In this document: positions 18,884 through 27,765 of the stretch, one piece after another
Layout: every line of letters starts with the position of its first letter
How positions within the stretch are numbered: position 1 is the first letter of the stretch
Source: Bacteroidales bacterium UBA5342
Lineage (GTDB): Bacteria > Bacteroidota > Bacteroidia > Bacteroidales > UBA5342
DNA length: 35,136 nucleotides
NCBI GenBank assembly: GCA_002408065.1
Contig: DHQI01000036.1
Span: 30,691 to 65,826 of the forward strand
Reading direction: 5' to 3'
Program-made: the position numbers and the translations under genes
Notes under the pieces: model-generated
Told to the model about the DNA's origin: nothing
The model's database searches: none
Seen by the model: the letters and a program-made list of their open reading frames with translations, nothing else

Positions 18884-19213
18884 ATGAGCCAAAAGGTTAA
18901 AATCAATATAAAAAGCCTCATCTATATATTTACGATAGATGACATCCTCTATTGCGAAGCCAATAGCAAAGGCAGCACTATACACCATATAGATAAAAGC
19001 ATAGAACACATTGATGCTAACATCAATGATTTAGAGCGCAAACTCAATGCCTATTACTTCTGGCGAACAGACTCCAAACACTTGGTTAACCTCAATTGCC
19101 TGGAAGAAGTAGCTGACAATAGCAGTGAACTAACACTGATAGACAAAAGCAAAATTCCAATAGACAAAATGCGTAAACGTAGTCTGATAGAAGCATTAAA
19201 TGATTTCCATTAA
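18884..19213 (+). CDS. Stand-alone LytTR DNA-binding domain protein
   Basis: A 109-residue protein made almost entirely of a LytTR domain, the DNA-binding half of AlgR/AgrA/LytR-type regulators. Seen: DDILYCEANSKGSTIHH (19-35), the family's first strand and turn, and FWRTDSKHLVNL (59-70), matching the conserved F-x-R-x-H/D-x-S-x-x-V-N core. There is no receiver or membrane domain, so it is a one-domain regulator or works with a separate sensor. The following lipoprotein gene is 69 bp away and is a plausible target or partner. Confidence 0.85.
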   Translation: MSQKVKINIKSLIYIFTIDDILYCEANSKGSTIHHIDKSIEHIDANINDLERKLNAYYFWRTDSKHLVNLNCLEEVADNSSELTLIDKSKIPIDKMRKRSLIEALNDFH

Positions 19214-19282
19214 CAGAACCGCACGTAATAGCAAGAAAATAAACCATTAAATCAATCTTTTTTATCACTTAAAACAAAAACT

Positions 19283-20155
19283 ATGAAAACGAAAGACACA
19301 AGTCAGTTATTGATGATTTTAGCCCTTATTTTCAGCTTTATAGCTTGTGAAGAAGATGGCGACGTTAGCGTTACCGAAACAGCCCTAGTGCTTGATGGGA
19401 CTAAATATGTAATGGATGATATTAGCATTGAAGCTATGGAAGAACACGGAGAAATGATGCTCTTTGTTGATGCCTCAAATGACGACAATGCCAGTTTCAA
19501 CATTGGTCTTTATAATTACACGGGTAAAGGCTCATATACATTAGAAGAAGGAAGCGATAACATGCAAGGACACATGCACATCTCTACCACTGATGCGTCA
19601 TTCTATTTTGAATCTATCTCAGTAGAAATCGTTAACGACACAGAGGGTAGTATCGCCGGTACTTTTATCGGAACCGTTCATTCATCTGACGGGAGTGCAA
19701 CAGGTGTTGCTGCATCAGGCACCTTTACACAAGAAGCAGGCGATGGTGACGATACAGAAGAGAGCTTTATTCCGGCGTCTTATCTGGATACTATGCAATG
19801 GACCGAAACTTATCTGGTTTATTTCGACGATGCTACAATGGGCTTTGACTTTTCTGCTAATGATTATGTGGATGGCGCCAGAGACGGCTATCTGGATCGA
19901 AGCACTTTAGCTTTTGTTAACTCTTTTCTCTTCGATGGCGAAAACCATATTAAGAAATTCACAGCTATTAACCTGACCGAACCAATGACCATTCCGGATA
20001 GCTGGGATACGACTAACGAAACTCTTAGCGTGGGTAGCTACTATGTGGTAGAATGTGCTGATGGCTATGCCTTGTTCAAAGTTAATAGCTATATGGAGTG
20101 TTGCGGTGAGTTTATGATTAAGTTCTCTTTTGTGCCTACCACTGCTATTGAATAG
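19283..20155 (+). CDS. Hypothetical lipoprotein
   Basis: A 290-residue predicted lipoprotein: the hydrophobic stretch ILALIFSFIAC ends at the lipidation Cys (about residue 22), followed by acidic residues, which often direct Bacteroidota lipoproteins to the surface. The first half (about 35-150) has beta-rich repeats with a GSIAGTFIGTVHSSDG segment, resembling small Bacteroidota beta-sandwich lipoproteins that have an 'effect on G-x-F' motif. An acidic linker near 150-158 leads to a second domain with two adjacent Cys (MECCGEF). I do not recognise a precise family. It follows the LytTR gene and may be co-regulated with it. Confidence 0.7.
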   Translation: MKTKDTSQLLMILALIFSFIACEEDGDVSVTETALVLDGTKYVMDDISIEAMEEHGEMMLFVDASNDDNASFNIGLYNYTGKGSYTLEEGSDNMQGHMHISTTDASFYFESISVEIVNDTEGSIAGTFIGTVHSSDGSATGVAASGTFTQEAGDGDDTEESFIPASYLDTMQWTETYLVYFDDATMGFDFSANDYVDGARDGYLDRSTLAFVNSFLFDGENHIKKFTAINLTEPMTIPDSWDTTNETLSVGSYYVVECADGYALFKVNSYMECCGEFMIKFSFVPTTAIE

Positions 20156-20238
20156 ATGCACAGATTAAAAACAACCCATTCAAAATCGATCTGCTTTAAA
20201 TTGCAGACAAGCACATACACTCATCACACACTTTAATC

Positions 20239-20259
20239 ATAAGGAAATGAATTCCTTAT
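20239..20259. repeat. Short inverted repeat between convergent genes
   Basis: ATAAGGAA and TTCCTTAT form a perfect 8-bp stem with a 5-nt loop, in the 157-bp gap between the lipoprotein gene (+) and the methyltransferase gene (-). No T run follows on either strand, so a terminator role is uncertain. Confidence 0.35.
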
Positions 20260-20312
20260 ATTATCTGCTCCCTCCAGCAAAGGGCTTCATTTCGGTGGGG
20301 TTCTTTGCTACT

Positions 20313-21515
20313 TTATATCTGCTCACACAAGAGCACCCGAAACTTATCATCCACCGTTTTTACGCCGAAAAGAAAAGTATCACCGCCATCTTTCAAACCA
20401 AGTTTCTTTTTGACCTGCTGTGGAGTATTCGAGAAATTGTAAGTCTTAATATTGGCCTTTTTCTCAGAAAGAAGAGGTATAATTTTCTTTTTATTATACT
20501 CCACATTAGATTTCACCTCATAAGTTTTTCCGGGAAAGCCGGAACACCTACTATCTGAAGTATAAAGATGAGTAGATGGATGCAACTTTTTCAAATTCAT
20601 CTTTTCGGCCATTACATTAAAAGCTCCTGCTTTCAACACCGCTGTATCGGGCTCGAACAGGTAATTGTCCGGCAATAAAAATGACGCTTGAGACGTTAGC
20701 TCTTCGCTTCGTTTGAATGAAAAAGATCCTTTTGCCGGTAAATTGACACAAATAATTTCAGGCTCTCCTTCGAAATCTTTTTCCATTAAAAAGAGCAACT
20801 CCTTGCACTCATTCTTCAAAGCCACCACGTGAACTTCCTTCACATATTTCAGCTCATCCAAAGCCAACGAAACATCCATCATCGGAGACGCTTTTATCAT
20901 TGCCTTTTCTGAATGCTCAAAAAATGTATCTTGTAGCTCTACCACATTAGGGACACAATCGGCAAAGCTCACCATCTTGCGATTGTGCTCATCGCGACGG
21001 GCAGGATCTAAGTAAATAAGATCATACAAATTAAACCCGGGAGGTTTAGAACCACCGTCGGACTTAAGCAAAAACTCTACACCATCCCCTAAATGACACG
21101 TCACATTCTCACAGCCCAATCTCTTGAAATTATGCGCAACAATAGGGTAAAGCTGCTCATTCATTTCGCAATAATCCACCTGTTCAAATCGTTGCGAAAG
21201 CGCCCACACATCTACACCAAAACCTCCGGTGAGATCAATGGCTTTTTTCCCAGAAACTAAGGATGCTTTATACTTTGCCGTGGCTTCTGACGAGCATTGT
21301 TCGGCATTCTGTCGGGGAGGGTAATAGATGTTTGCTGATGCTGTCCAAGTTGGTAATTTGGATCTTAAACGTTGATAAGAATCAATCTGTCCGGCCAACT
21401 CTGAGGAACCTACATCCACAAAAGGAGACTTCTTCAAAGCCATTTGCGCCGGAGTCACCTTTGCATTCTCTTTTAAGAATTGCTGTACCTCAGATGTTAG
21501 GATGGATGGATTCAT
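20313..21515 (-). CDS. THUMP-like-domain SAM-dependent methyltransferase
   Basis: A 400-residue class I methyltransferase of a family common in Bacteroidota. The SAM-binding motif AIDLTGGFGVDVW is at 92-104, with an acidic ribose-contact residue E117. Motif IV is LIYLDPARRD (166-175), resembling the D/N-P-P-x catalytic loop of RNA methyltransferases. The C-terminal part (about 290-400) corresponds to the THUMP-like and ferredoxin-like domains of this family, which suggests RNA as substrate; the target base is unknown. It is the last gene of the long minus-strand run and is separated from ychF by 136 bp that hold two hairpins. Confidence 0.85.
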   Translation of the reverse strand: MNPSILTSEVQQFLKENAKVTPAQMALKKSPFVDVGSSELAGQIDSYQRLRSKLPTWTASANIYYPPRQNAEQCSSEATAKYKASLVSGKKAIDLTGGFGVDVWALSQRFEQVDYCEMNEQLYPIVAHNFKRLGCENVTCHLGDGVEFLLKSDGGSKPPGFNLYDLIYLDPARRDEHNRKMVSFADCVPNVVELQDTFFEHSEKAMIKASPMMDVSLALDELKYVKEVHVVALKNECKELLFLMEKDFEGEPEIICVNLPAKGSFSFKRSEELTSQASFLLPDNYLFEPDTAVLKAGAFNVMAEKMNLKKLHPSTHLYTSDSRCSGFPGKTYEVKSNVEYNKKKIIPLLSEKKANIKTYNFSNTPQQVKKKLGLKDGGDTFLFGVKTVDDKFRVLLCEQI

Positions 21516-21564
21516 AAAACAGTTGCGAAATTCATAAACGAGAGAGTCATTATGAATGAGGAAC

Positions 21565-21606
21565 GACTGCAGTAAGCTGCAAACTTATTGGCAGCTTACT
21601 GCAGTC
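21565..21606. repeat. Perfect 16-bp inverted repeat
   Basis: GACTGCAGTAAGCTGC and its exact reverse complement flank a 10-nt loop (21581-21590). It lies between ychF and the THUMP-like methyltransferase gene. No T run follows on either strand, so it is not a typical terminator; it could be a dispersed palindromic repeat or an RNA-processing hairpin. Confidence 0.75.
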
Positions 21607-21620
21607 TTAATAACTTGTAC

Positions 21621-21646
21621 CTAAGTCCCCCCTTCGGGGGATTTAG
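21621..21646. repeat. C/G-rich hairpin after ychF
   Basis: An 11-bp stem (CTAAGTCCCCC / GGGGGATTTAG, one G-T pair) with loop CTTC starts 6 bp beyond the ychF stop codon. The motif is a familiar dispersed hairpin in Bacteroidota intergenic DNA. It could slow or end ychF transcription, although no T run follows on the minus strand. Confidence 0.55.
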
Positions 21647-21651
21647 GGAGC

Positions 21652-22752
21652 TTATACGTTAAAACGGAAGTGCATGATGTCGCCATCCTGCACCACGTAT
21701 TCTTTTCCTTCCACGTTAAGTTTTCCGGCCTCTTTACAAGCATTTTCAGAACCTAGTTCGACGTAATCGTTGTATTTGATGACCTCTGCACGAATAAATC
21801 CTTTTTCGAAATCGGTATGGATAACGGCTGCAGCCTGAGGTGCTTTTGCCCCTTTAGGATAAGTCCAGGCTCGTACTTCTTTTACACCGGCAGTGAAATA
21901 AGTTTCCAAATCAAGCAGTGAATAGGCTGCACGAATCAATTTATTCACTCCCGGCTCTTTTAAACCCATATCTTCCAGAAACATTTGTTTTTCCTCGTAA
22001 GTTTCCAACTCGGCGATATCTGCTTCAGTAGCTGCCGCTACAATGATTAAGCCCGCTTTTTCATCCTTTACCGAATTGCGCAAGGCTTCCACATGAGCAT
22101 TACCGTCAACCGCTGAATTTTCATCTACATTACACACATAAAGGATCGGTTTATTGGTCAAAAGCTGAAAATCTTTTACCAGCTCGAACTCATCTTCTTC
22201 TAACTGAAGCGTACGGGCCGACTTACCTGACTCTAATGTTTCTTTATAACGCTCTGCTATAGTGAGGGCTTTTGCCGCTGTTTTGTTTTGACCTCCTTTA
22301 GTGGCCTTTTGCAAACGGGCAATATTATTTTCCACCGTTTCCAAATCTTTCAGCTGTAGCTCAAAATCAATCACCTCTTTGTCGCGCACAGGATCCACAC
22401 TACCATCTACATGCGTCACATTTTCATCTTCAAAACAACGAATCACGTGCAAGATAGCATCAGTTTCGCGGATATTTCCCAAAAATTTATTACCTAGTCC
22501 TTCTCCTTTGCTGGCGCCTTTTACAAGTCCCGCAATATCCACTATCTCAACGGTAGCCGGTTGTACACGTTGCGGTTTTACCAGTTCTTCTAGCTTGGTC
22601 AAACGATCGTCCGGTACTGTAATCACCCCTACGTTAGGTTCTATTGTACAAAAAGGAAAGTTAGCCGACTGTGCTTTAGCATTCGACAAACAGTTAAAAA
22701 GCGTTGATTTACCCACGTTAGGCAATCCTACAATTCCACACTTTAATGCCAT
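21652..22752 (-). CDS. ychF: YchF/OLA1-family redox-regulated ATPase
   Basis: A universal P-loop protein of the Obg-related group that prefers ATP, associated with ribosomes and stress response. The 366 residues match the family length. G1 is GLPNVGKST (9-17). The G4 position reads NVDE rather than NKxD, the change that gives YchF its adenine preference. A coiled-coil segment around 130-170 and a C-terminal TGS domain with RAEVIKYNDY are as expected. It lies in the minus-strand run, 81 bp after mazG. Confidence 0.96.
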   Translation of the reverse strand: MALKCGIVGLPNVGKSTLFNCLSNAKAQSANFPFCTIEPNVGVITVPDDRLTKLEELVKPQRVQPATVEIVDIAGLVKGASKGEGLGNKFLGNIRETDAILHVIRCFEDENVTHVDGSVDPVRDKEVIDFELQLKDLETVENNIARLQKATKGGQNKTAAKALTIAERYKETLESGKSARTLQLEEDEFELVKDFQLLTNKPILYVCNVDENSAVDGNAHVEALRNSVKDEKAGLIIVAAATEADIAELETYEEKQMFLEDMGLKEPGVNKLIRAAYSLLDLETYFTAGVKEVRAWTYPKGAKAPQAAAVIHTDFEKGFIRAEVIKYNDYVELGSENACKEAGKLNVEGKEYVVQDGDIMHFRFNV

Positions 22753-22833
22753 TATATTCTGATTTTATTTATTTCTTTTCAATGATAGCTCTTGGCTTTA
22801 AAAGCCTATTTACATGTCACTCCGTCTCTTTTT

Positions 22834-23622
22834 CTAGCTTCTCAGCTTCGCCTCTTCCCATATCACATCCATCTCCTCCAGACTCATATCATGCAGGCTT
22901 TTACCTTGCATTATTGTTTTTTCTTCCAGATAATTGAAGCGTTGAATGAATTTCTCATTCGTACGGGCCAAAGCCATTTCCGGATCCACCCCATATAAAC
23001 GGGCTGCATTGATGACACTAAACATCAAATCGCCAAATTCGGCTTCCATCTTATCTTTATCGCCTGCTTTGATCTCTACTTCCACCTCGGCGACCTCTTC
23101 TTTCACCTTTTCCCACACTTGTTCTTTCTCTTCCCAATCAAAACCGACACCACGGGCTTTGTCCTGTACACGGTGAGCTTTTATCATTGGCGGCAAAGCA
23201 TCCGGCACCCCTTGCAAAACCCGTTTATTACCGCCTTTTTCTTTCAGTTTCAGCTGCTCCCAGTTTTGGGCTACTGTGTCTGCATCATTAGCATCTACAT
23301 CGCCAAAGATATGCGGGTGACGGTAAATCAGTTTTTCGCATATGGCATCGAGTACGTCCTTGATGTCAAAAGCTTCTTTTTCTTCCCCTATCTTGGCATA
23401 AAATACAATGTGAAGCAAGATATCACCCAGCTCTTTTTTGATGTCCTGCAAATCATTTTTCACAATGGCATCGGCCAGTTCGTAAGTCTCCTCTATGGTG
23501 AGGTGACGTAGACTCTCAAGCGTCTGTTTGCGATCCCAAGGACACTCAGCTCTCAGGCGTTCCATGATCTCTAACAAACGGCCAAAGGCTTCTTTTCTTT
23601 CTTCCATCTTTTTATTTGTCAA
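22834..23622 (-). CDS. mazG: Nucleoside triphosphate pyrophosphohydrolase
   Basis: Hydrolyses (d)NTPs to NMP and pyrophosphate, clearing damaged nucleotides and moderating the stringent response. The 262-residue protein has two MazG domains. The first shows CPWDRKQT (27-34) and the metal site E45-x2-E48 with E64-x2-D67. The second, after a KAHRVQDKARGVGFDW linker, has EEVAEVEVEI and a matching EFGDLMFSVIN block. Length and arrangement are those of the full-length E. coli-type enzyme. Confidence 0.95.
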   Translation of the reverse strand: MTNKKMEERKEAFGRLLEIMERLRAECPWDRKQTLESLRHLTIEETYELADAIVKNDLQDIKKELGDILLHIVFYAKIGEEKEAFDIKDVLDAICEKLIYRHPHIFGDVDANDADTVAQNWEQLKLKEKGGNKRVLQGVPDALPPMIKAHRVQDKARGVGFDWEEKEQVWEKVKEEVAEVEVEIKAGDKDKMEAEFGDLMFSVINAARLYGVDPEMALARTNEKFIQRFNYLEEKTIMQGKSLHDMSLEEMDVIWEEAKLRS

Positions 23623-23695
23623 TATGGGTTAGAAATTTTGTGCAAAAATACTCTGAAAGAATATCGTAGCAAAATGTATTTCTTAAAAAGGAATT

Positions 23696-24463
23696 TTAGA
23701 TGTTTATCTCAAAACTATCCCCATCCTCCAAAACAGAAAAACGACGACGAAATTTCTCTAAATCATCTTTATCCAGGTAGGTATTAATAATGGTTTCCTT
23801 ACTCTTAGCATCTTCCATCGTTTCACCACGGGCATTAATAACTAAGCTATTACCATTGTAAACAATTTTGCTCCCATCTACACCAATGCGATTACAGGCA
23901 CACACAAAAGACTGATTTTCAATAGCACGGGCACGTATCAAGGTTTCGTAAGCAAAATCACGCGCCTTAGGCCAATTAGCGACATAAATAAGTAAATCGT
24001 AGTTTTCTACATTACGGCTCCATACCGGAAAACGCAAATCGTAGCATATTTGCGGCTTAATGCGCCAACCTTTATAGTCTATTATGATATTATTCTGCCC
24101 TGCTTCTACCACCTTGTGCTCTCCACCCAGAGTAAAACGATGACGTTTATCATAAATATAGATTTCACCCTCGGGCGATACAAACACAAAACGGTTGTAG
24201 TACTTCTCTTTTTCCTTTATCAAGATACTGCCACAAATAGCAAAATTATACATCAGGGCTTGCTCTTTCATAAAAGTAACAGAAGGGCCATCCATGGTTT
24301 CGTAGTTAGTTTCCACCTCTGTGGTGACACCTGACTGGAACATTTCGGGCAAAATAACCAAATCAGTATTCATTGGCAAACCACGCAATTTACTCTTAAG
24401 ATAAGTAAGATTCTTTGCCGGATTTTGCCAGGCTATATCGTATTGTATTACGCTTACATTCAT
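23696..24463 (-). CDS. Nitrilase-family carbon-nitrogen hydrolase (omega-amidase YafV-like)
   Basis: A 255-residue cytosolic amidase. The catalytic triad is E40 (LPEMF), K106 (DKRHRF) and C140 (QICYDLRFP); the CYDLRFP context is that of YafV/Nit2 omega-amidases, which hydrolyse alpha-ketoglutaramate and related deaminated glutamine-type metabolites in metabolite repair. Substrate choice is inferred from similarity only. The gene starts 3 bp after the M23 lipoprotein gene, so the two share a transcript. Confidence 0.9.
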   Translation of the reverse strand: MNVSVIQYDIAWQNPAKNLTYLKSKLRGLPMNTDLVILPEMFQSGVTTEVETNYETMDGPSVTFMKEQALMYNFAICGSILIKEKEKYYNRFVFVSPEGEIYIYDKRHRFTLGGEHKVVEAGQNNIIIDYKGWRIKPQICYDLRFPVWSRNVENYDLLIYVANWPKARDFAYETLIRARAIENQSFVCACNRIGVDGSKIVYNGNSLVINARGETMEDAKSKETIINTYLDKDDLEKFRRRFSVLEDGDSFEINI

Positions 24464-24466
24464 TTT

Positions 24467-25777
24467 TTAAAGCGTTTCGGTATTCATTCTTATATCCTCT
24501 TCTAAGTTCTCATCAGCCAACAAGTTGCCATCCTCGTCATGGTATTTCACGGCCCTTAATGCCTGAAAGGCAGAATCTTTTTTCAGCTCGAAAGCGGCCT
24601 TATTCTCGTCCAGAATAGGCTCTACCGGCGGCGATTTTACTTTTAAAGGATTCATAGCCGACCCGTTGCGATAAACACGAAAATCCAGATGAGGACCTGT
24701 TGCCAAGCCCGTAGCACCTACGTACCCAATCGTTTGCCCTTGCTTCACACGCACCCCCACGTTCATTCCTTTAGCAAAACCCTTAAGGTGCATATACACA
24801 GTGGTGTATACCGAATTGTGTTTGATCTTAATATAATTACCGCCACCATTCTTCTGATAACCACGTTTGATAATAGTACCATCGCCAATGGTATGCACAG
24901 GAGTGCCGGAAGGAGCTGCATAATCGATACCATGGTGTGCTCTGTAACGCTTAAGTACCGGATGAAAACGGTTATTACTAAACCCAGAACTGATGCGTGA
25001 ATAACGCAATGGCGCCTTCAGAAAGGCCCGTTTAAGGCTCTCGCCATCTTCGTTAAAGTACCCTACAGAACCGTTCTGCTCAAAAGGAATAGCATAGTAA
25101 ACCTGACCTTTGTGCTTAAACTGGGCATATTTAATCTCCTTGATACCAAGCGACGTAGAATCGACATATTCTTCCTGATACACCACCTTGAAACGATCCC
25201 CTTTGGCAATGCCAAAAAAGTCGACACTCCAGGCATAAATCTCAGAAAGCTCAATAGCTATCAGCGGATGCGCCCCCTGATCTACTACTGACTGCCATAG
25301 GGAGTATTCTATTATTCCAGCCACCTCTTTTTCGCGCACCTTAATCTCTTTCAACCAAGTACTTGCCACTACTTCCTCTCCGGTAAAATCGTAAATCACC
25401 AGCTCAGCAATGCTTTTCTCATAAACAAAATAAGCCAGTTCGGGTACCGAATCGCGGGTATGAAACAGTTCGTAATTACCCCCCACACGCACTTTGCGGA
25501 CGTCAAATACATCGCGGTATTTTTTAGAAATAGTATAGACTTCTTTGCTTGAAATACCTTCGTGTTCCAGAATGGCACCCAAGAACTCGTTACGTCTTAC
25601 TCGTTTATGCTCTATATCCAAAGAATCAATATTGATACCGTAACGCATTTCAGGCTGGTAAGTCACCGTGTCAATATTCTCTATTGCAACAGGTTCTACT
25701 TTTGTTTTTTTACCTCCACAAGACGCCAAGAGCATCATAGTAAAGATGAAAACGATATCTCTCATAGAATTTCTCAT
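24467..25777 (-). CDS. M23-family peptidase lipoprotein with an HxD zinc motif
   Basis: A 436-residue envelope lipoprotein: a short n-region, hydrophobic stretch and lipobox LLASC (Cys20). Residues 45-250 resemble the Bacteroidota M23 N-terminal substrate-channel region. The LytM/M23 domain follows: H281-x3-D285 (HHGID), H330 (YMHL) and H363 with D365 (GPHLDF). In classical enzymes the last motif is HxH and the second His binds zinc; here it is Asp. This H-to-D form recurs in Bacteroidota, and Asp can also bind zinc, so activity as a peptidoglycan endopeptidase is possible but not certain. It lies 9 bp after tsaE. Confidence 0.88.
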   Translation of the reverse strand: MRNSMRDIVFIFTMMLLASCGGKKTKVEPVAIENIDTVTYQPEMRYGINIDSLDIEHKRVRRNEFLGAILEHEGISSKEVYTISKKYRDVFDVRKVRVGGNYELFHTRDSVPELAYFVYEKSIAELVIYDFTGEEVVASTWLKEIKVREKEVAGIIEYSLWQSVVDQGAHPLIAIELSEIYAWSVDFFGIAKGDRFKVVYQEEYVDSTSLGIKEIKYAQFKHKGQVYYAIPFEQNGSVGYFNEDGESLKRAFLKAPLRYSRISSGFSNNRFHPVLKRYRAHHGIDYAAPSGTPVHTIGDGTIIKRGYQKNGGGNYIKIKHNSVYTTVYMHLKGFAKGMNVGVRVKQGQTIGYVGATGLATGPHLDFRVYRNGSAMNPLKVKSPPVEPILDENKAAFELKKDSAFQALRAVKYHDEDGNLLADENLEEDIRMNTETL

Positions 25778-25786
25778 CTTGAATTA

Positions 25787-26200
25787 TTAATCTTTAATTA
25801 TTTTCAACACCCTTTCATCATTATCTAAAAGCTCTAAACTCACCTTCAGAACATCTTCCGGCAACATAGGCTCTACCAGCTCCGGCCACTCTATCAAGCA
25901 AGTATTACCGCTATAGAAATAATCTTCCGCACCAAAATCCACGGCTTCATGGATGTCCTTTATGCGATAAAAATCAAAGTGATAAAGCTGTTTCCCATCC
26001 TGTGTATTGTACTCATTTACAATAGCAAACGTAGGGCTATTTATCGGGTCAGTCACCCCTAATACGCCACAAAGCTCCTTGATAAAAGTGGTCTTCCCCA
26101 CCCCCATTTTGGCATAAAAAGCCACCACGCGGGTCTCTTGAAGGTATTTTTCTACAAAAGCCTTGGCTTCTTGTCGTATGGTATCTAATGTAAAACTCAT
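25787..26200 (-). CDS. tsaE: tRNA threonylcarbamoyladenosine biosynthesis ATPase TsaE
   Basis: ATPase that works with TsaB and TsaD to make the t6A37 modification of ANN-decoding tRNAs. The 137-residue protein is the normal size. Walker A is KMGVGKTTF (31-39). The stretch SPTFAIVNEY (near 57) is the family switch region, and LIEWPE is the characteristic late motif. It overlaps the stop codon of the upstream broken gene by one base, so its translation may depend on that reading frame. TsaB and TsaD are not in the window. Confidence 0.95.
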   Translation of the reverse strand: MSFTLDTIRQEAKAFVEKYLQETRVVAFYAKMGVGKTTFIKELCGVLGVTDPINSPTFAIVNEYNTQDGKQLYHFDFYRIKDIHEAVDFGAEDYFYSGNTCLIEWPELVEPMLPEDVLKVSLELLDNDERVLKIIKD

Positions 26201-26842
26201 TATTGATTTATTCTTTTTTTTAATTTTCGCTGTAAAACTTTTCCCTTACGCGTTAATTTATATTGTTGATTTTTACTCTGTGGTTTATCAGGAATAGTCT
26301 TTTCCAGATACCCACTTTCCAAAACAGGTTTTAAGTAATTTTTGGCAAAATAAACGCGATTACTAATCTTCAATTTTTCCATCAATTCTCCCCGGTTCAT
26401 TTCTCCACTTACCACCAAAACTAAGCGGTCCGATTTATGCATAAAATCCAGACTATCATGTGTGGTATCATGTGTGGTCGAAATAGCATCTATATCGCTC
26501 TTTCTCCATAAGTTAAGATTAAACCCATCGTTCAAAGAAAACACAGGCTTGGTTCGTGGTGTGTCATTATTCATGTCAAGAATCTCCGAAATTCCGGTTC
26601 CATACCGCTCAATATCTCCGGTCTGAAATAAGCAGTCTGCCAAGAGTAAATTATGTCAGATTTCTTTACTTCATCTTCATAAACACCATATGGTCGTTGA
26701 TTTTTTGCCGAAATTTCTTCAAAGATAAAAGGCTCAAAAAACATCTGCATCAAAGGATCCTCCCTGAAATAATCAGCAAGCATTTTTCTTTCTTGTGCAA
26801 TTCACTTTGAACACTCGATATGAAAACTTTATATTTTTCCAT
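26200..26842 (-). pseudogene. Broken DUF4062 / RecG-like (AlbA_2) regulator gene
   Basis: Fragments of one larger gene remain in order. The first, MEKYKVFISSVQSELHKKEK (from 26842), continues after a frameshift in an A-rich run as MLADYFREDPLMQMFFEPFI and on to a QRPYGVYEDEVKKSDI segment, an N-terminal DUF4062 region. The sequence then jumps to a C-terminal part (26643-26200) with GDIERYGTGISEI, typical of the RecG-like ATPase/AlbA_2 family, followed by a winged-helix tail. The join is out of frame and the middle domains (several hundred residues) are missing. Full-length relatives are putative transcriptional regulators or defence-type proteins. Its first bases overlap the EamA stop codon and its last overlap the tsaE start. 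Confidence 0.75.
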
Positions 26843-27765
26843 CATCTTGATATCTTATTTTTTCCAAACATTCCTCGGTTATAAAGATTCAACAACATCA
26901 ACGACGAACCGATTATCAGTATTCCTATGACTGTGATCCAGTTGGGATTTTCATCTGGCAAAAGAGCCCAGGCCAGGATGGCACCTGATACCGGAATCAA
27001 GAATTTCCAAAAGTTTAGTTCACTAATCACGATGCCCGGTATTTTTAAGAGCTTAGTCCAGATAGAAACACCAGCAGCACTTACAAAAGTAAGCCAAGCC
27101 AAAGCCACATAGTACTCGCGTGGACGAGGCACAAAATCAATCACCCCTTCCATCGGGATAGAAAACAAGAAAATAATAAGACCTCCGACAAACATCGAGA
27201 AACTACTGATGACCAGCGGAGGAATATTGTTTTTTTCTTTAGCTACCAATATATTATTAAACGAACCAGCAATATTGGTGATTAAAAGTAAAAGTACACC
27301 CAGCAATTGCACATTGGCATTTTCCTGTCCCAGACTACGTCCCAATGCTACTAAAGTTACCCCGGAAACCCCTGCAACAATAGTCAAAGCCTTAGCCCAG
27401 CTCATTTTATCATTAGCCATGATAAAATGTGACGTAATAGCCACAAAAAGCGGTGAAGACCCCACCACAATAGCAGCCAAAGCCCCCTCTACTCTAATCA
27501 ATCCCAGATAAAACAGCGAATAGTGCAAAGCCGTTTGTAAGAAAGCTATGAACAAAAGAAACTTCCAGCTTTTTTTGACATAGTTAAAATAGTTCTTAAG
27601 ATCATAACAAAAAGGCACCGTCAGCAAGCCGGCCAACATAAAACGGATACCGGCAAAACGCAAAGGCTCCGAATAATGCAAACCAATTTTAATACCAACA
27701 AAAGCCGAAGACCACAGCAAGCAGCAAAAAATAGCCCAAAATATAACTGAATTCTTACTCTTCAT
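26842..27765 (-). CDS. EamA-family (DMT superfamily) transporter
   Basis: A 307-residue inner-membrane protein with about ten hydrophobic helices arranged as two EamA repeats; the first helix (VIFWAIFCCLLWSSAFVGIK) contains the common W-S-x-x-F motif. DMT transporters move metabolites such as amino acids, nucleosides or sugar phosphates, and sequence does not show which. It begins directly at the base next to the kdsA stop codon, so it is part of the same operon. Confidence 0.88.
   Translation of the reverse strand: MKSKNSVIFWAIFCCLLWSSAFVGIKIGLHYSEPLRFAGIRFMLAGLLTVPFCYDLKNYFNYVKKSWKFLLFIAFLQTALHYSLFYLGLIRVEGALAAIVVGSSPLFVAITSHFIMANDKMSWAKALTIVAGVSGVTLVALGRSLGQENANVQLLGVLLLLITNIAGSFNNILVAKEKNNIPPLVISSFSMFVGGLIIFLFSIPMEGVIDFVPRPREYYVALAWLTFVSAAGVSIWTKLLKIPGIVISELNFWKFLIPVSGAILAWALLPDENPNWITVIGILIIGSSLMLLNLYNRGMFGKNKISR

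Noticed and set aside
21621..21646. C/G hairpin as a strong rho-independent terminator of ychF
   Set aside because: No T run follows on the minus strand; listed as a repeat hairpin instead.
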